From positions 216,818-280,817 of the forward strand of contig BCLD01000003.1 of NCBI GenBank assembly GCA_001600875.1: a DNA stretch of 64,000 bases, given 5' to 3'. The position numbers and the translations under genes are program-made. Positions 45,410 to 58,057 of the stretch are shown here, piece after piece. The stretch is from Solicoccozyma terricola. Taxonomy: Eukaryota > Basidiomycota > Tremellomycetes > Filobasidiales > Piskurozymaceae. A model generated the notes under the pieces. That model saw nothing but the letters and a program-made list of their open reading frames with translations. It was not told where the DNA came from and did no database searches. Positions within the stretch are counted from its first letter, which is position 1, and the number at the start of each line of letters is the position of its first letter.

Positions 45410-47933
45410 TCAATTCCCCTGCATCATCTTGTCCTCAGCCGCACGAGCTTTCTGCACGTCTGTGACGGTCTTGGCAAAGTTCCACGGCTTGACCTTTCGC
45501 TCATATAGCTCGTCCAACTCGGCAGGAGAACGCCTGTATGCCCCTTAATCAGTACTGAGATTATTACTCTCAGATGAATCAATCGAGCTCACCTGGCAGT
45601 CTCAGGGATCAAAAGCCAAGCAATGACAGTCGCAACCGTCGCTGTACCGAAATAGAAGAAGCAGGTCTTCAACCCCCAGTTTGCGTTCTTGACGTTGATC
45701 CTGAGGGGAGCGCGCACTCATTGGTATTTAGAAACTCCTGAAAAAAGAGGGAGTATGACTCACATGTACGGGGTAGTAAAGGAGAAGAGGGCTCCAAACA
45801 TGACAGAGAAAGCAGCAGCAAACCCTGCGGTTTTAACCCTCAACCTGCTAGATCCAATCTCTCCGACCAAAGTCCAAGCAACACTTCCGTTGAGCGACCC
45901 GCATGCGGCTAGGAGCAGACCATGATCAGCAAATCAGCTGGAGGAAAGATTCTGAAGCTACCACTCACACCATAGACAAGCGAAGAACACCAAAGCATTA
46001 ATCACGCCCTTGGTCTGCTTGACAAGAGACAAAACTCCGATCGCCAACAACGAAAGCCAGTTGATTGTGATGGTACCACAAGCAATTGTCCTTCGACCAA
46101 ATTTGTCCACAGTGAGACAGGCAATAAAGGTAACCGCCAGTCCAACACCTGTTCATAGAGGGGAGACCTATCAGTCACCTGTCGCTTCCGTCTTCACACT
46201 GAACTTACCTCTAACAATACAGGTCGTCGCAAAGACATCCTTTTGACCCGCCAACTTGAAGAAGAGGGTGACGTATCTGGAAATCAAAGGTATTCGTATC
46301 AAACAATGGCTTTCAAAACCCAGTGCGATGTTGCGACGTACGTTCCGATGAGTGCCAAACCATAGAGTTGCTGAGAAACAAGGCACCATGATGCAGACAA
46401 AGTCCTCAACTGGCGGGTTCAATTTCCCCAATTTCCTGATCAGCTTTTGCAGCACAAGAAATGACAGCGCAAGAAAATGAAGAACGAAAATCACTCCAAA
46501 CTCACACCATCGGTACCCTTGAAAATAGACCAGAAACTCAAATTCCCGGACTCGCGAGCAGCTTCTCTCTCCGTTTCGATAACTCTCTCAATGATGGCGT
46601 ACTCTTGCTCGACATCGTAATCAGGGATCGTCTTGTTCATCGATGCAAGGATCTTCTTTCCTCGATCATGCTGACCAACGTTGCAGCACCAGATAGGAGA
46701 CTCTGGTAGGATAAAGTAGATGATCTGCACGAGAAGATGCAGGATTAGAGAACTGGGCGTGCACTTCGAAGAATCCGATCAAACGCACAAACATGAGAGC
46801 GATCATGACCCATTGAGTGTAAACCGGAAGACGCCAGTTGGTGGGATCAGTTTTACCAAGTCGCTGGAGGACTATAACAGGCAAGAGTCCTCCGACAGCA
46901 AACCAAAGACTGTAAGATGCCATGACCGCTCCTCGAATTCTGGGTGGAGCTAATTTTGTGGATGAAAAGAAATCAGACAAAGCCCAAGGATAAGTCCGCC
47001 TCAAAGTGCTCACCAATCTCCATCATATAGGTTGGCAGAGTGAACTGCATACTGTGAAGATCGATCTCAAGCAAGGTCAGTAAGCTGAGGAGATGTGATC
47101 AGGTCAATCAAACACACCTTCCGACTCCAACACCCTGCGGAACCAAACCAATATCAGCTTCGATTATGCGCCGATCTAGAAATAAATACTGACAGAGAAG
47201 AATTTTGCAACCAACCAAAGCGGCCAAGATTTTGCCAAGGACTCGAAAAGGACACTAATAGCGAGGATAAACCAGTAACCGTACATGCACCATTTCCTTC
47301 CAAATCGGTCGGAAACACTGTCCGAACAGACTAGTCAGCTTCTCTGTTCCTCAGCCATAACATCCTTGAGCTCACAAAGGAAGCACAACCATTCCAACGA
47401 ATTGCCCGGTACTTTGGATCCCACCGAAGCTGCCTGTAGGATGAACGATATTTTAGCATCCTTGCCGCACCGCTCTTCGAAACGCCACACCCACCCAATA
47501 CGTTGGCTGCAAGACTCTTCTTTCCGGTCTTGGGATCGATCTGAGTTCCCATGACTGACACAAATCCAGGGTTGGCGATAATGTTACCGTTCCTACAGCA
47601 GAATTTAAATAGTTAGCGACAAACCCACTTCCGGGGTCATCTTGCAACTCACATGCTGATTTGGTATCCGTCGGTGAATGCAGTGACTATGGAATAGCAA
47701 TACATTAGCATCATATCCACGCCTCCGCTTTCAAAAATCAACTCACATGCAGCCAAAGCGCAAAACAAGGTTGGCTTCCAGCAAAGCTTGAGTGTCTCGA
47801 TGACTTCCAGGTCCCGGTATTTAGAGATGAGGATGTTATCATGGCCGATGTGGTCAGCACCATTGTGCTCGGCGTAAGACAATTCGAGCTTCTGTTCCGA
47901 AGGACTTGAGAGGTCTTGCTTTTCAGTCGACAT
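45410..47933 (-). CDS. MFS sugar porter 1
   Basis: A multi-exon gene from ATG 47933 (MSTEKQDLSSPSEQ) to the stop at 45410. The cytosolic N-terminus is followed by TAFTDGYQISM, NGNIIANPGF, VSDRFGRKWCMYGYW (the RFGRK signature between helices 2 and 3), EIAPPRIRGAVMASY (the PESPR-side loop after helix 4), LPESPIWCC, VDKFGRRTIACG, VGEIGSSRLRVKTAG and LIPETARRSPAELDELYE. These are the marks of the sugar porter family, alpha-glucoside/lactose-permease-like branch, with about 12 helices in the plasma membrane. At least nine short introns interrupt it. Its place between GH78 and GH3 genes suggests a glycoside or disaccharide substrate; the exact sugar is an inference. Confidence 0.85.
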
Positions 47934-48678
47934 GTTGGCGGGCGTTGAAGATGAGATTGATGTCCGATGCTTTGCGATGGCTCTGGCTGCCTTGGATGAG
48001 AAATGGTTTGGGGTTTTGGCATTCTGGTGGTTGGAGGCGACATGTTCTGGTATATATATGCCGTCGTTTGTGTCGATCTTCATATATTTACCTCCCGTTA
48101 TTAGCATCCGGGCGGGAGGTGATCACCCCACACCGAAACTTCCGGTTTGACCGACTAATCCGTGCAAACCGAGCCTGGCAGAGGCGGGTCTCCAAATGTC
48201 GGACGAAACTTGGCCCTATGCACAGGGGGAACCGGTTGCGCCACTGGTATTTCTTTACCCCGACACTTTACCCCACAAAGCTTATCTCGATCCAACCCAA
48301 CATGAGAAAGCTTGACAGTGAAGTACAGTTGGCGCACATTGGACCTGTACCATCTTGCGACGCATGTGACTTAAATGGAGAAATGTTAAGACCCCCATGG
48401 GGTAAGGCCAGTTGTTCAGGCTACAGGTTCAGGGCTTGAAATTTGTCAAGGGTGCCAGAGGCAACAAACACATCTTCCATGGAAGAACCAATTTCGATCC
48501 CCATATCCTCACATATTAAAGCAGCTTTAAGGAAGGGGAGGCCAGTCCAGGCCTGCAGGAGATCGTCAAGGGATTTGTATAGCATTCAACTAACATATGA
48601 TCACCCAAATTTGCTCCACACCCCCACCGCTTTGACATTCCAGAAAAACTAGAGATACCGATACCTCTAAAACCCTAT
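47934..48678. promoter_or_regulatory. Promoter of MFS porter 1
   Basis: 745 bp between the transporter start and the 3' end of the GH3 gene. It contains an inverted repeat CCTCCCG-N15-CGGGAGG at 48091-48119, about 160-185 bp before the ATG, and ACTTCCGGTTTG near 48139. No TATA box is obvious. Confidence 0.4.
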
Positions 48679-51600
48679 TTATACACCCAACCAAGAACCA
48701 CCCTTGTTGAGTACAAAAGCCCCCTCCAACTCGATCTTCCTACTCGAACTCCCCACCAACACCTTGAATGCACCAACCTCAACGCGCCACTGGTTGATAT
48801 CATCGTCCCAGAAGCTCACCGCCGATCTGCCGACGCTAACAGTGACCACTCTACATTCACCAGGTGCAAGCTCGACCTTTGAAAACGCTTTCAACTCCTT
48901 TTTGGGACGTGTCAAGGTACAGATTTCGTCGGTGAGGTAGACTTGAGATGATTCTGAGCCTGGAACATCTCCGACATTGGTGATGGTGTAGCTGATCTGG
49001 AGTTTATCGTCCTCTGCAATTAAGCTGATGATGTTGGACGAGAGCTTGAGGTCAGAGTATTTGAAAGAGGTGTATGATAGTCCGTGACTGACAAGTATGA
49101 TAAACGTTCAAAAAAAACCCATCTTTTCCGTATGACCCATAAAAGGAACGTTTCACTCACCCAAAGGGATAAAGAGGTTCAATCTGCCTAGCATCATACC
49201 ATCGATACCCTACAAACAACCCCTCAGAGTACCTCACGTTTCCATTCTCGCTCTTATAGCTCCCATATGCTGGAACGTCCTGTTCACGACTAGGGAATGT
49301 GAGAGGGAGTTTTCCACTCGGATTGACTTTTCCAAAAAGGACATCGGCGATTGCATTGCCCTGTAGTTAAGAGAATCACTTTGCAATTCGATCTGACGCC
49401 CTGAAGCATCTTATCTCTCACCATCTCACACCCAGCAAACCATGCTTGAACAACAGCCGCAACTTTGCCTGCCCAAGGCATAAGGACAGCTGAACCGCTT
49501 TGGTTCACAACAATCGCATTAGGATTCGCTTTCGCCACCGCAAATATCAGTTCATCGGTCCGTCCGGGAAGAGCGAGTGTTGTTCTATCGATTCCTTCAG
49601 TTTCCCATCTACGCAGAGCGATAATTAGCTTGAAACGAACCTCACTAGTAAGATTAGAAACTCACTCCATGTTGTTCCCTACGATGATGACAGCCGCATC
49701 AGCACTAGCGGCAGCTACAGACGCGTCCTTGATGGATTGTTCTGGATCAATGGTCTTGACTGCGCCGAATCGGAACGCTGCAAACTGTCATATCATTTCT
49801 CGATCAGCTGCGCTTGTTCGTTTGGGAAACTTGAGAGCTTCACCAAGGGCTCACCATCAAGGCTGGCCCAACATCTTCGGTTCCCTTTGGCTTTTGACTG
49901 CTATACTCTACCACAACCTTGGCAGTCACTCCAGCTTTCAACCAGATCTCTCCTGCCTCTTCCTCACTTCCTCGTCCATAAAATGCAGTTCCGCCCGGTC
50001 TTTGTCGTTCCCATACGTCGACGACCTGAATGCTTTGGCTTCCTGGTGAGCCGCCATCGTCATTAGAGATCACATCTCCACCTCCATGACTTACCAACCT
50101 CTCATTCACATACAGTCTTCCACGACCAACCACAGCAAGACCAAACTTGTATGCGCCTTCCTCGTCAGGTCTAAAATAGGCGGTACTGGTAATTGAAAAA
50201 TTGGCCACATCCAACCCCTTGGGTATGGTATCATTGAACCTGACTTGGGTGCTGTCTAGTGTTGTGGAGGAAATCATGTTGACGTCTGCTTCTCCTTTTA
50301 TGCCGTTGTAAAAGTCAACCGTGTATCCTGGCTCGGAGTCTACTTCGGGAAAGACGGTTATCAAACCATCAAGTTGGGGAATGAGTCTTGTGGCTGTATT
50401 GAAACGCAACTCCCTCAGTACGCGAAAGGGACAGGGAGAGTCAGTCGGCGTACATTGACATCCGACTTCGTAGACGATCTCCACATTCTCCGGCACAGCC
50501 GCCTCGATTCCTTGATAAGGAGTGATCACGTACTGCGGAGATGATCACATTAGATCAAAATCTACGAGGTGCAGGTTAGAGTTCTTGGATATACCTGAGG
50601 ATTCAAAGCAGCAGATCCTCCTCCAGAATAAACACGAGCCTTGGCGTTCGGTCCAATGATGGCTATTTTCTTCATCTTATAGACGTCTACATGTACTTGT
50701 ATCAGTACCTCGCACTCTTCCCTGATGGATCTCTTCATAGCACTCACCAAGAGGCAACACCTTATTCTCGTTCCTCAACAGTACGATACTCTCCGCAGCG
50801 AACTCCCTATTTATCTGTCCACTATTCGGATCATCGGTCGATCCCTCTGAATCCAATTCCATTGCTTCTGGGTGAGCTGCCGCAGCTCTTTGAACACATT
50901 GAAGTACTGCTTTAGCTCGGGCGTTAAGGGTTCGTGGCAGGATCTTCTTGGCGAGGAGTGACTTGTGGATGAGAGAGCCTCTCCAGATGGTGTCTCCCGG
51001 CATTTCCAGGTCCAACCCAGCATTCACTGCCTCGCTCACACTGTAAGTGCCAAACCTATCACAATGCAATGTTAGTTATTAGTGGCGGTTTCGTCTCAGA
51101 AGACAGATCTCGAATGCTCACCAGTCACTCATCACTAAACCATTGAACTTCCACTCCCCTCGGAGAATATCCTGGAGGAGCCTTGCATTCTCGCTACAAT
51201 GTATCTTATCGATTCGACCGTAGGAGGTCATGTATGACCACGGTTGAGATTCTTTCTGAGCGATTTGGAAGGGCATGAGATATATTTCTAAAGTGAGTCG
51301 GATAAGTAGTCAGCTTTCGATTGTGGTCATTCAACAAAGCCTCAATCAATTACCTCTGAGGGTCCTCTCGTCAACTTCCGAATTAACAGCCTTTCGATCA
51401 TCCTCCATGTCATTGGCGACGAGATGCTTGATAACCGCTCCGACACCTTTGTTCTGAAGGCCATTGATATAGGCGCTAGCGAGGGTTCCACTCAGGTATG
51501 GATCCTCCGCGTAAGATTCAAAAGAACGACCACCAAGCGGAGACCGTTGGATGTTAACTGTGACGATTTGAAGGTCAGTCTTGATGGTCTTGAAATGCGA

Positions 51601-52024
51601 CGGAGAACAAGGCTAGCTTTACCAGTCGGTGCCAACAAGAGAGAAGAACCTTTAGCCAAGGTTTCGTCAGCGAGGAACGCTCCAATCTTTTCCAAGGTCT
51701 TGACATTCCATGTCGATCCCAGTGCGGTGGCGCACGGAATGCACTGTGCTGGGGTACTCTTCAAGTGACTCTCTCCGCGGACTCCATTTGGGCCGTCCGT
51801 CATCTTAAGAGACTGAATCGAAGAAATGTAAGCTCATCGTCCTCAGACCCAGTCAACAACGGAAGACTAACTGGAATTCCTAAGCGTGGGACCGCAGAAG
51901 TAGTCCACCATGTCGATCCAGCTAGGAGATTGACCTTCTCATCTACTGTGAGCTTGGCAACAAGGTGATCCAGGTCGGCGTCGACGAAAGATTGATATTT
52001 GTTTTGTGGGATACGTATCTGCAT
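48679..52024 (-). CDS. GH3 beta-glucosidase with PA14-like insert
   Basis: A multi-exon gene from ATG 52024 (MQIRIPQNKY) to TAA 48679, about 840 aa. The GH3 barrel is clear: MTDGPNGVRG, LLLAPTVNIQRSPLGGRSFE-type block, AVIKHLVANDMEDDR, and GLVMSDW, whose Asp is the catalytic nucleophile. The second domain (INREFAAESIVLLRNE, IAIIGPNAK) is interrupted by a PA14-like beta sandwich (GYTVDFYNGIKGE ... AYFRPDEEGAYKFGL). WFAGCEMGNAIADVLFG, HGLSYTSFKYS and a C-terminal fibronectin-III-like domain (ITNVGDVPGSESSQVYL, ELKAFSKVELAPGE) complete it. It hydrolyses terminal beta-D-glucosides. No signal peptide, as is usual for the PA14 type, so it acts inside the cell and needs imported substrate. About ten introns. 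Confidence 0.88.
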
Positions 52025-52316
52025 TATGTTGTAGATTCTGCAAAGTAGTTTGGCTGGGAGAATCAACGAGGGATTTTCAGGACGTGTGTGTGTGTTGAAT
52101 GAGTGCTTGGGTTAAACCCCTCTCCAAATCCCATCGGAGTTGCCAAGGGCTTGGGCTAGATCTACCCCATCGAGAAAACCTTGCAAACTCAAGGGGAAGA
52201 ATCAATCATCCGTTGTCCGAATATCCCGTTGTCGCCCAGAACTCCTGCCTCGACATGTTGATAAACCGAAGAGGAGGCAGCGGGCTGACAACATCGCTTC
52301 ATTCCGATGTGTTGCC

Positions 52317-52346
52317 CGGCCAACTCGGCCAACTCGGCCAAGTCGG
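52317..52346. promoter_or_regulatory. Four CGG triplets at exact 9-bp spacing
   Basis: CGG begins at 52317, 52326, 52335 and 52344, within repeats of CGGCCAACT. Gal4-type zinc-cluster proteins bind CGG triplets at fixed spacing and a Zn2Cys6 gene lies 1.7 kb away, so this is a candidate operator. It is 293-322 bp upstream of the GH3 start codon. Confidence 0.45.
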
Positions 52347-52789
52347 AACGGAGAAACTTTGGGACATGGTCGGATCTAAAAAGTTCCGTCTCCATGGAAT
52401 CATCTGTAAACCAATTTTCGTTGCGTGCGGAGCACCGAATGGGAAGGGAACCTTCCACAAATTTAACAAGACTCAACGAACGTGGGTTACTCAGGGGAGG
52501 TCGGGGGCTACTCGATACGATGTAATTTAACTCTTACGGCATACCTCTGTCCCCATACGATGACTGTCGCAAGCTGCTCCAATGTGGCAGAACAACACGC
52601 ATCCCTCTTGGTGGAAAGATCCAGAATTAAGACGTAGCTTTGTTGCTATTACTTTCTCGTTTTGGTGTAGGTCTTTACCGATAGATTACCCGTGAATCTT
52701 GCCGATCGCATTTCCTTTCTAAAGGTGTCTTCGCATTTGGTACGCTTTACTTCAATCAACCAATGTCACCAAGCTAATAATTGTCGGAT

Positions 52790-53560
52790 CAACTTCTGTC
52801 CTCGGTTTGACATGTTGGATCCCTGCTATCAGGTCTTCAAGCCTTGCCTCAATGGAAGAAGTTCTTTGATTCTCCCGCTGGGTCGCGGTTGGTTCTCGTC
52901 TCTACACCTCATTAGGGAGTCTCTTGTGTTTTTTTTTTTTTTAGGTTGGTCTTTTGCACAAGTTGCTGATGAGGTTGCAATTTAGTTGTGGTGGCTATGG
53001 CGAACGAATGTTTCGGACGACGACTACCCATCATTATTGGGGCAGTCTTGACGTTGATTGGAGCCATCGTTGTGCCTTCTCACAAGGGTACAGACATGCT
53101 CATCGGAGGAAGGGTATTGCTTGGTGTTGGGTATAGGTACCCTACATATCGTCTTTCACAGAGGAAATGACAGCTGTTCAATCCAGTACCATTGTCTAGT
53201 TTCCACTTTATCAACGCCTCCCCAATGATCCGCCGAACTAGCACACCCCCCGAATCGGAGCCATAGCTGTCTCCTCTCCATATACTACATCGGTTTGGTC
53301 GTTTCTTCGTGCTTTTTACCAACGTGCCAAAGTTGGCGCCATTAACGACGGTCTCGCAGAAAGGAAAGGTCATCGTGGCAGTCGTCGCCGCTTCCCAAGT
53401 CGAACGTGTCGTGCGTCGACCCTTGTGAATTACTGGAATGGCAACGATGTTGGTTTGCTTACCCGCCGTCGCTGGACTATCGGGACCTTATGGTCATAAG
53501 GTTAGTGTTGCATAGTTTACCTTTTCTAGGTATATGACCATGGGATGATCGACAACCTCG
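52790..53560 (+). pseudogene. Decayed MFS sugar porter remnant
   Basis: Pieces of a lactose-permease-like transporter follow one another in different frames. LLSGLQALPQWKKFF at about 52826 corresponds to the loop after helix 1, and the segment from about 52985 (MANECFGRRLPIIIGAVLT, then GGRVLLGVG near 53107) to helices 2-4. Stops and frame changes intervene, with a 14-T run at 52930. Further traces occur to about 53560. No start, no intact helix set and no C-terminal signature. A dead gene between two intact transporters. Confidence 0.6.
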
Positions 53561-54008
53561 GGTGCGGCCTAGTTGAGCGGGTTTCTTTTTTTTTTTTTTT
53601 TTTAATTCAACGCAGCTTCTTACATCTCATTCACCGCTTTGCCATTCGTCTGTAAGCCTCTATTGTTTGCCGTCGAGTCCCATGATGCTTGGCTAATGAT
53701 GAATTCTTTCGCTACAAAGACATCCCCGGAGATCCGTCCTTCTGCCATCCCGTCAAAAGGAAGGCACACCACCTCTCCTTGACCCGATCCGTCTCTCTAG
53801 CCCGTATCAGTCGCATCCGAATTTCTCCTTGTTAACTGACATTGACATGAAAACGTAGAAGTTATATAGCATTATTCAAGCCACTGAAAGCAAACGCTGA
53901 GAAGTTCTTTCACATGGTTTGTAAAACCATTCGGGTCCTGACGAGATGTGAGAGGTGGAGGTGGAGGGTGGGCGCGGGTCATTCAACTCAACTTGTGGAC
54001 CAACAGTC
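53560..54008. promoter_or_regulatory. Upstream region of the zinc-cluster regulator
   Basis: About 450 bp with a T run of about 19 at 53585-53603. No operator recognised. Short frames on either strand are not convincing. Confidence 0.35.
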
Positions 54009-57000
54009 ATGACAGAAGGTAGCGGTGACCCAGCCAGTATGGCCTCATCCTCCCGCCCTTCCTCTCGTAATGGCACCAAACACTTCACCGCCTCTTCCTC
54101 GTCGCACTCCAGAAGCTTGCCGAGTGGGTTGTCTCTTTGTTGATGTGCTCTACGCCGCCGCCCATATACTCACCAGCTTCGGCATCCTTTTCGGACCAGG
54201 TTGTGATGGATGTCGACTTAGGAAGATAAAATGCACTAGGGGACCACTTTCTTCTACCAACAATCCCACTGGCCCGGCAATTCCACCTTGCAAAGTCAGT
54301 GAACCAACAGTGTCATCCGCCAAGGAAATTAATTGACCACCAAGTCACCTTCTAGCCTTGTAGCACTTTAGGAATAGAATGCACCAACAATCATCACCGG
54401 AAGAGAGTGAGCGGGACGACATTCTCAAGTGACAAAGATGGCTGCTTACCTTAATCTGACAGCGAGGTCCTGTGACCCAATATATGAAGTAGGTTTATTC
54501 GAGCGATCCGGATACCTCTGGGGCTGAAATCCTTCGCCTAAAAGATCCCTGACAGATGCTTCACTACTACCAGCTCGCTCTCATCGCCCATCATCCATCT
54601 CTCCAACATCCAATTCCAGATCATCTTACACCACTCCGAGAGAACAACTCTACGCGCGGGACCAACGGCCAGATTGGGATCTCCCTTCGCCGGTACCTCA
54701 ACCTGCTCCCTCATCGCTTCAATTCTCACCTCCCAACATCCCATCTTCCGATTTCAATGCTCACGAGACATTATCCAATTGCGACCAACATTCCACCGAA
54801 TCTTATCGGGCTCCACCGTCAGCTAATGTTGACGCTTCGGTTTCGGGGAAGAGGATCCAGATAGACGATGTTTTACCAAGGGATACTGCCATCTATATAA
54901 TCAGTCTATTCTTCGATTATGTGAGTTCGCCTTTGTGGTTCGGCACGGGGCGCAGCTGACCCTTTCTGGCTTACCAACAGGTGTATCACTTGACACCATT
55001 CGTCCACCAACCGACCTTTCTAGCTCAACTGCACTCTCGGCGTGAAGAAACAGATCCTCTATTTTACGCGTTGGTAATGAGTATCTTGGCTTCTACATTG
55101 GTCCAAGTGAGTGTTCCTCCTCGTCGGAAACCTTCTTTCAATAGTCGCTGATATAGCTTCAACCTTCTACAGGTACCAAAGGCTCTCGTCCCAGTGGATA
55201 GCTGGACAGTCAAGGACCTCGCTCACCGATGTTACCTCGCTTCCCGAGCAATCTCGATCGACGCGTACGATCCACCGACCTTGGAAATGATCATCATCAG
55301 ATATAACGACGCAACGTATCATGTGATGAATCAGAAGATGGGGAGTCATGGTGAGGGCCGCTCCCAAGGGAGACACCTGGATCAATTTTCTTTTTCACTG
55401 GCTGACGTAGACGGCGGAGTGTGACAGCTGCGGCACAGGCGGAGGCTTACGCACTGAGCATTTTGCTTGAATTACATGATGAGAAGAGTTATGAGGGTCT
55501 AGGTGAGGTTTTGGAATGTATTACTCCTGGTTCATACATCGCGCTGATAAAGACGCTCTGTTGCTTATAGATCCCATCGTGACAGAAATTCGAAGACGAG
55601 TGATGAGCCTTGTTTTTGTGGCTGATAAGTCGGTGTGAGTGTACTTTATCTCGCGTCTATTCTGCTTCAGCTGATACATTGAAATGCCCTCCCTCAGTGG
55701 ATGTGTGAGAAATCGGCCCATCGCCCTTCGGGATCAAGATTCCACGACCAAACTACCGCGAGAAATGTCAGTCTCCCCGCCGTTATTTCCTGGTGTAACC
55801 AAAACTGACTCTGCCGACTCGCAGAGACGATCAGTTCATAACAAGGGACGGTTACCTTGATCAACCGCCGGGGATCGTCTCGTCACTTACTGGTTTCAAG
55901 TGGGTTTATTCCATATCTATGCCTCTCCTGCTTCAATTGCTAAACGTGCTCTTTGTGACCTTCCCAGTGCCGTGAGGAAGATTTTCACGTAAGTTGAGAC
56001 CCACCCCAGTTGGTCCATACCCCCCTCGATCTCTAATTACCACCTCCCATAGTGTTCTCGGAGAAGCTGTGCTGCTTCAACGTGGCTTGCGAGCATCTCA
56101 GCTTGCACCAGGAGAAGTGCTGGGAAAGCTGCAAGATATTCGAAACTTTCGGAAACGGCTGGCTGCGATCTTTGCGAATCTTCCTCCTGCATTGACCATG
56201 AGTCCGATTCACAGTTTTCGATCTGTTTTGGAACCGTGAGAATCGATCTATTTGCTCGGTTGGTGGTAGAAACAAATGCTGACTACCCTCCCATCCCTTC
56301 CTTCGCCAAGGCCAACGAATGAATGGGCGAACGAAGCAATAAGTCAACTCGCTTCTTACTTCGACGACCGTCAAGCATTTAGATGCACCGCCCCAGACTG
56401 CTTCCTTATTTTGCAGGGAAACCTCTATGTCACATATGCCGTAGCTAGGTTTGTCTTGATGTGAGTGCGGACCAAGGCTGGCCATAGTTGAATGCAGCTG
56501 AAATCCCATACCTCTCTTTACAGCCTATGTCGGGAGAAGCTTCTAACCCAAAGTGGTCCTTCCGGATCATCTTCGAGAACGGCAACAGAAAGGGTTCTGT
56601 CCTATTCGGATGACCAACATGATAGTAGGGAAGCAGTCTTGACGGATTTATTGATTACTCTAAGGACGTAAGTTTCCATATCCTTGGATCGCGAGATTTG
56701 CTCCCCCAGCTCATCTCCATAAAACCGCGGTGGCATAGAATTCCCATGGACTGCGTGAGTATCTTTCTCTACTCTTCCTAATCGCAAATACTCATCTTAT
56801 CGCCCCAGCTCGCCGTGAATGGAATCTCACTCGTACACAAAGTTAGATTCGTTGCTTCGACCTTGCTCGATACCAACATCACCACTGCCATGGAGAGAGA
56901 TGGCACTGCCAGGGCTCAATCTTATTTGATGGATTATCTCGTGATATTATCAGAGATTGAAAAGGTAAGCCTAGGTGATTCGAGGACGATGGTGTCATTA

Positions 57001-57042
57001 TCTCATTTCTGCTCTGGTTTCCATCAGAAAATGACGGAATGA
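54009..57042 (+). CDS. Zn2Cys6 (Gal4-type) transcription factor
   Basis: A multi-exon gene starting at ATG 54009. The exon junctions 54200-54294 and 54356 onwards rebuild the zinc cluster: SCDGCRLRKIKC, a loop of about 19 residues, then CKPCSTLGIEC, the six-cysteine C-x2-C-x6-C ... C-x2-C-x6-C pattern. A Ser/Pro-rich linker follows in the exon that starts near 54549 (it has no Met of its own), then the fungal middle homology region: DDVLPRDTAIYIISLFFDY, VYHLTPFVHQPTFLAQL, LAHRCYLASRAISIDAYDPP, VMSLVFVADKSV and DQFITRDGYLDQPPGI. It ends KKMTE at 57042. Nuclear; binds CGG-containing sites. By position it is the likely regulator of the flanking glycosidase and transporter genes. About ten introns; some small exons are only approximate. 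Confidence 0.82.
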
Positions 57043-58057
57043 TCCCTCGAAATTCCCTCTACCCATCTACATGCCCCAAACCTCGACACTGCTAAGCTAC
57101 GACAACCAGACCAACGTCCCCGATCGCTCCTGTCGTAACCCCCGTCAATGGGCTTCAGGGGACACTCATCAAATCTGTACGCATACGGCCTTCCCATGCA
57201 GCCTCCTCACCGAATCCGCCGTTCCTGTTGCAATTATTTTAGGGGTCCCTACCAAAGTGTGTCGTGTCCGAACCAGAACCCTAGAGTAAGGAAGTGCAAC
57301 CTCTCGGCACAGGGAATTGCAGCGGCGAATCTCACGGTGTGAGATTCGCCCAGCTTTCACCGGGCCGTTGTTCATTCGCTGGTGCACCGCTGTAATAGTG
57401 GAATACTGGCCCGAGTCCCCTCTTGACAGACTATGATGATCGATGACCTGGCGCTGCCATGGATGACCTTGGTCCGAAGGTATTGGGCCGTGAGTTGCCC
57501 CGCTGATTCCCTAACTGTGATTCGGTGATCTCCGGTGGGTATTGTGAAACACTTCCACCGCCGCGAAGCAACGCCGCTAACCTGCGGCTGAACAATTGAA
57601 CCATTGCTAGCGCTACAGAACCACGACCCCGTCTCTCCAGAAGGATCGAGAGAGCGAAAGAATCGAGAGACTGAGAGACGGTCCCATGATCCTCCGACAT
57701 GTGTTCCAGGTGCAACAATACCCCGACTCCACACAAATGGAGAAGCTGCGATGGACCATATGGCGAAACCCCGCTCCAACATGTGGTTCTGTACTTGCCG
57801 ATCCGTTGAAATCACGGTGATTTGATACAGCTGCAGTGCAACTAGTTCTAATTTCTCTCCCTGCTTCTCATGCACTCCCGAGTTCAAGATTTTCCAAGCG
57901 GTAGGACAATTCCCCCGAGCTCCCTCTCGCAGCAGTTCCCTGACTACTTATACCTGCGACCTGCAAAGACCTTCTGAGAGGGCCGAACTCGAAATCCTAC
58001 AATTCCTTCACACTCGAATAGCACTCAAAGAAGATCGATCTGTTCTTTGCCACCAAC
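57043..58057. promoter_or_regulatory. Intergenic between regulator and MFS porter 2
   Basis: About 1 kb with no gene. It contains the perfect inverted repeat at 57324-57350. AGAAGGATCGAGAGAGCG and related GA-rich words occur at 57640-57680. The last 150 bp, to the ATG at 58058, are the leader of the transporter. Open minus-strand frames (57372-57887) cross it without looking like protein. Confidence 0.45.
57324..57350. repeat. Perfect 12-bp inverted repeat with 3-nt spacer
   Basis: GGCGAATCTCAC at 57324-57335, spacer GGT, and GTGAGATTCGCC at 57339-57350, exactly complementary. It is about 280 bp after the regulator's stop and 708 bp before the transporter's start. It could be a dimer binding site or an RNA hairpin. 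Confidence 0.8.

Noticed and set aside
57372..57887. Minus-strand 171-codon frame between regulator and transporter
   Set aside because: No recognisable motif, no start context, and it overlaps competing frames on both strands in a likely promoter.
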